Assembly (NCBI GenBank): GCA_024516035.1
Contig: CM044960.1
Location: 12,794,818-12,858,817, forward strand
Reading direction: 5' to 3'
DNA length: 64,000 nt
From: Bactericera cockerelli
Taxonomy: Eukaryota > Arthropoda > Insecta > Hemiptera > Triozidae
The position numbers and the translations under genes were made by a program. Below the pieces are notes generated by a model. That model had not been told where the DNA came from and did not search any database. It worked only from the letters and a program-made list of their open reading frames with translations. Shown here in pieces: positions 63,058-64,000 of this stretch (within the stretch, counting starts at the first letter, position 1; each line of letters starts with the position of its first letter).

Positions 63058-64000
63058 GAATAATATATATGATTTTATTGATTCTGAATACAGACATACT
63101 GTTGACACAGTTTTTATGGGTAGGTGTTTTCTAATTCATATTTGTAACCGGTTTGGTAACAGACATGAAGTGACATTTATAATTATCAATCAATTTATAA
63201 TATAAGATTATAAAAAAATAAAGATAACAACTTTGCCAATATTTATCACCACGTGTAGACTTGTACCTATATACTTCCTGTATTTTTTGGAAAACACAGG
63301 TAAATTGAAATACTCTTCATTCCAGATTCTTCATTTGGACCTTGATAAAATAAATAAATACGTTTACTTGATTATACTTTGAAATCAATTAATATTATAG
63401 AATTATGCAGGTGACTGGTGAAGACAATAAATCCAGATATTCAACAAAAAAACTGGTGACACTTGGCAGCCGATCCAACAAGGAACTAAAGTTGTTTCCA
63501 TTTCAAATACCAACTTGTGTAGGGGTTTCTTTATGAAATAGAGCGCAAAACAAACAAAATTGGTGGCTTTCCAAGAAAATTATCATCTGTCCTTACTTCA
63601 AATTTCTGTAAAGTGGGCTCGCCAGACTGGAAATAGCTCCGCGAAACATAATTTGGATGTACCTAAATTTGAAATGTTTTTCATTATTTTTACCTATATG
63701 TTTGAAATTGATTTACGAGCCTCAAAAGACATGACCCATCGAAACCGCCGCCTACATTATCAAGAATAAGTGGCACTTTGTTTTTTTTAGTGGGCCTGTA
63801 ACTAGGTCCCAAAATTTTCTGTCATGAATATCATGAGTTAACTACTTATCGAGTACAAGTACTCAATAGGGTCAGTCCTAAAGTAACTCAGTCAAGTGAA
63901 GACTTCCAATCCAGGGTCAAGGGTGTTCGAGTCTTGTTAGTTGGTTCCCATGAAGAGACGACTCAGGAACCAAAGGAAGAATCCTAGCACAGCATAGAGG
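63058..64000. other. Unassigned AT-rich DNA
   Basis: No gene or repeat recognised. Confidence 0.45.

Overview
This window looks like nuclear DNA from a repeat-rich arthropod, most likely an insect. The reasons are AT-rich sequence, small spliced exons with GT-AG introns, non-LTR retrotransposons with arthropod-type proteins, tRNA- and 5S-derived SINEs, hAT, mariner-like and Helitron-type elements, and microsatellites. The order cannot be fixed from sequence alone. I see no bacterial operon, CRISPR array or rRNA operon.

Only one host gene is clear: an apparently complete, eight-exon cathepsin O-like papain-family cysteine protease on the minus strand (53278-58607, 355 codons by conceptual splicing). 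All catalytic residues are present and there is an unusual histidine-rich stretch in the prosegment. A CpG-rich segment at about 49.37-49.73 kb carries a TCTCGCGAGA palindrome, a CRE and a consensus splice donor. It may be the promoter and first non-coding exon of another minus-strand gene.

The centre (28.7-35.3 kb) is a long non-LTR retrotransposon. ORF1 combines a coiled coil, an SGNH-esterase-like domain, three 38-residue repeats and a proline-rich repeat tail, and is frameshifted in this copy. ORF2 is one uninterrupted APE-endonuclease/reverse transcriptase frame. It has an extra block of about 100 residues between the NDI and YADD motifs, and no ATG before the endonuclease.

The rest is layers of mobile DNA. 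Two non-autonomous hAT elements have perfect 8-bp target duplications (386-1453 and 59306-60943, the second carrying nested repeats). There is a short hAT MITE (42436-42602), a TA-flanked mariner-like element (8530-9537) holding a nested repeat, Helitron-like elements (7256, 12631, 21917, 58905), and TIR MITEs with an AGGGCGGAATTAATAGAC terminus. At least three SINE groups are present, and a 5S-rRNA-headed SINE shares its 3' core with a tRNA-headed one. Satellite-like structure includes a 98-bp polypyrimidine minisatellite with higher-order duplication (24.5-26.3 kb) and tandem arrays near 12.7, 15.6, 19.1 and 57.7 kb. Degraded coding scraps of other transposons lie at 10.6-11.2, 11.6 and 61.5 kb. 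The remaining sequence is AT-rich and shows nothing I can name.
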